DNA of 64,000 bases, taken from NCBI GenBank assembly GCA_963922205.1, contig CAWUHX010000009.1, positions 496,001 to 560,000 on the forward strand, in the 5' to 3' direction. Of the stretch, positions 62,061-64,000 are shown piece by piece. This DNA is from Romanomermis culicivorax (lineage: Eukaryota; Nematoda; Enoplea; Mermithida; Mermithidae). Position numbers and translations under genes: made by a program. The notes below the pieces were generated by a model. The model searched no databases. It was not told the origin of the DNA and saw nothing but the letters and a program-made list of their open reading frames with translations. The stretch's first letter is position 1; every line of letters begins with the position of its first letter.

Positions 62061-62910
62061 TTGTCACGTTTAACGGGGGAGCTGGGGAGGTTTGGGTATC
62101 ACATCAGGTAGTACCGTGTTTTAGACGTCACATTGATGGTGAACCATATCAGATTGATCCCATTACAGTGAGTAATAGGCCGTGACTTCTGATGGATACT
62201 GGCATTTTCCCCAGGCTCCCCTGGTTGGTCTTGGGGGCCTAACCTGGCGAATGGTGGCTATAGAGAGGTCTATAGCTTGTGCTCTCTGGTGTTGTCCTGG
62301 GGTCTTACTGTAGGGTAACGGACAACGCCGCCAGGCTAGGTGTGACAATCCCCGAGTCCTGCTCAGGGAGAGTGGGGACAGGGTCACCCATAAAATGGCC
62401 TGATTGGTGGGACCCGATTATGAACCAGACAGTCCCTTTTTAGCCCGAGCCTGAGAGGTGGAGTCCCTACTTATCTGGGGAAAACCTGGGAAACCGACTT
62501 AAGAAGGGTTCCCCAACAAATACCCCACAAATAACAATAATCCCCTGAGAAGACTCACCTAGTCCTGTTTCTCAAGCGATTCGACGAAATCGGGCGGCAA
62601 GTCCCTGGATACTTTCGGTGTTCTGGCACTGGGCGGGGATGCGATCCACATGAGTCCTAGGCGATGGGTATAGGTGATCAGGAGGCGACTCGCCATTGTT
62701 TTCTCGGCTAACCGGAGCCAGCAGGTACTGTAGACGGGTAAGCGGCGGACGCAGTAGAAGGGTATAAATTTATGCAAATTTATTTGATGTAAGGCGGCGG
62801 ATGCAGTAAGGGAGGATATTCGAATTTATTCAAATTAGGCAAAAGGCGGCGGATGCTGACAACAAAATTGGACGCAGGGGTAAACCCAGGAATGAGCGAA
62901 AAACTAAAGA
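62061..62910. other. GC-richer unassigned region
   Basis: Base composition is clearly less AT-rich than the rest. Short minus-strand frames (62163-62387 and 62559-62777; the latter has an internal ATG giving MASRLLITYTHRLGL) show no domain. GGCGG(A/C)TGCAGTA words recur at 62741, 62792 and 62843. It may be part of a retroelement or other insertion running off the window. Confidence 0.35.
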
Positions 62911-63208
62911 AACATGTCCTTTTAAGGACATGTTTGGCTACAGCTGCAGCTTGGGCGGAGTTTCTCGGTGTCCAAGCTAACTTCTGCAGCTAGACGCGAT
63001 GCAGAAGATGCCTATGAGCACATAGACATTTTTTCGTTCACATGCGTTTAGCACTGAGGCCGACTGCAGTGCCTATGCTAAGCATATGAACGTCTTTAGC
63101 TAAACTTCTTAGCTAGTCGTTTTTGCGTAACAAAAACGACGCTAATTTTTGGTGATAAGAGGTGCATGGAATGCACCAAAAATAGCCATGTGCTCGTGGA
63201 GCACGGCT
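62911..63208. other. String of nine consecutive dissimilar hairpins
   Basis: Hairpins, with perfect or near-perfect stems, at 62911-62934 (11 bp), 62948-62978 (7 bp), 62981-63007 (7 bp), 63012-63025 (5 bp), 63035-63092 (10 of 11 plus inner pairs), 63097-63115 (7 bp), 63116-63140 (10 bp, 5-nt loop), 63145-63183 (10-bp outer or 7-bp inner stem) and 63184-63208 (6 + 4 bp). Spacing between them is 0-19 nt. The stems are not copies of one another. Confidence 0.8.
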
Positions 63209-63437
63209 GGCGGAAGTTTTTAGCTAAAGGGCCTACTGTAGCCCGCGTTCATAAAGAAATAAAAATACAACAAAACGAAACATGGAAATGCATGAAAGAT
63301 ATAAAAACGAACACAAAATGCATGTTGTAGAAATAAAATAAACGAAAACATGAATAAGTGATAAACAAAACATGAAAAAATAAATTGTTGGCATGATTTG
63401 GATCACGTGACGTAGGAGAAATTGAGCGGCACGTGAC

Positions 63438-63962
63438 ATGGCGGTCCTTCGAAAAAGGGCGTCCTCGTCCTTGTGGTGGTTAGTGGTGAGGTTTGTGCGG
63501 CGTGTTCGTGGTCGTTGGTCATTCCAGGTTGTGACGGCGAGTGGTCGAATAGGTCCGTTAGGTTGTTGGCGGATGGCGCCTTCTTTGATCGTGATTCGTT
63601 CGACAGTATGGTAACTGGAAATTGTTGATGCGTGAAGTTGCAGACATTGAATATTTTGTGCGAAAGTCTAGAACACAGAAAAGAAAAATTTTCAGGGCGA
63701 GATGTAGGCTATCGCAGAGGATGCGCCCAGTGAGGTATAGAATATCGGGTTATCGCAGAGGATGCACCCAGTGAGGTGTAGGATATCGGGTTATCGCAGG
63801 GGATGCACCCAGTGAGGCGTAGGCTATCGCGTGGGGATGCGCCTAAGATGTGACACTCTGGTTGCTGCACATTCTCTTCTATCCACTAAGATCCAGCATG
63901 GATAAGAGTGGATACTTCGTGAGGGGCATGGCGGTCCTTCGAAAAAGGACATCCTCATCCGT
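63438..63962 (+). repeat. Direct repeats of a 35-bp block 490 bp apart
   Basis: CATGGCGGTCCTTCGAAAAA followed by GG(G/A)C(G/A)TCCTC(G/A)TCC occurs at 63438-63472 and 63928-63962, bracketing the 41-bp tandem repeat. Confidence 0.8.
63707..63843 (+). repeat. 41-bp tandem repeat, about 3.3 copies
   Basis: Units begin TATCGCAGAGGATGC(A/G)CCCA and continue through GTGAGG(T/C)(G/A)TAG and ATATCGGGT. The last copy is truncated (TATCGCGTGGGGATGCGCC). No coding capacity was seen. Confidence 0.88.
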
Positions 63963-64000
63963 AAGTGGGGACAATGAAGAGAAGACATCTTGAATTAGGG

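Overview
The window looks like nematode nuclear DNA, probably Caenorhabditis-like. It is AT-rich. An interstitial run of the nematode telomere hexamer TTAGGC lies at 19047-19076. The genes that can be read have short (about 50-110 nt) introns with GTAAGT-type donors and TTTCAG-type acceptors. No host gene, tRNA or rRNA could be recognised. The flanks (1-28829 and 55252-64000) hold transposon relics, minisatellites and unassigned AT-rich DNA.

The central feature is one very large DNA transposon, 28830-55251 (26.4 kb as assembled). It has about 1 kb terminal inverted repeats (TIRs) beginning GGGTAGTAC and a perfect 9-bp target-site duplication, ACAAAGAAA (28821-28829 and 55252-55260). This is the signature of a Mutator-like element (MULE). 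About 2.8 kb is present twice on either side of a run of exactly 100 N (32067-34891 and 34992-37817). That is very likely a scaffolding artefact, so the true element is about 23.5 kb.

Inside, a leftward gene (42159 to 36471) encodes a MULE transposase in ten in-phase exons: DDE core, SWIM zinc finger, acidic linker and PHD finger. It is followed by two exons resembling the C-terminal half of a ubiquitin-specific protease, whose junction is not clean. Rightward lie a small arginine-rich protein (43002-43824) and an intact 15-exon superfamily 1 (UPF1-type) helicase of 1,135 aa (45216-50788). No Rep/HUH, polymerase B or retroviral-type integrase is seen, so the element is neither a Helitron nor a Maverick.

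Three kinds of sequence structure run through the element beyond the genes. (1) The motif CAGCTACT(C/T) occurs 17 times as assembled (16 if the duplication is collapsed), in exons in all three reading frames and in leader regions, always on the sense strand. I saw none in the flanks. (2) A 36-bp perfect palindrome made from two copies of the terminal motif CTAAAACCCGGAT sits in about 300-bp repeats inside mirror-image introns of the transposase and helicase genes. (3) Multi-kilobase subterminal arrays of about 300-bp modules carry hairpins, some with compensatory base changes, and TATA-like boxes.

Elsewhere: a foldback element with minisatellite arms (5705-9443); a 667-bp (TTTTC)n tract; TIR elements at 19378-20579 and 24647-25172; a zeste/Myb-SANT-like pseudogene (about 56430-57060); a small TATA-box gene between inverted minisatellites (58395-59472); and a string of nine dissimilar hairpins (62911-63208).
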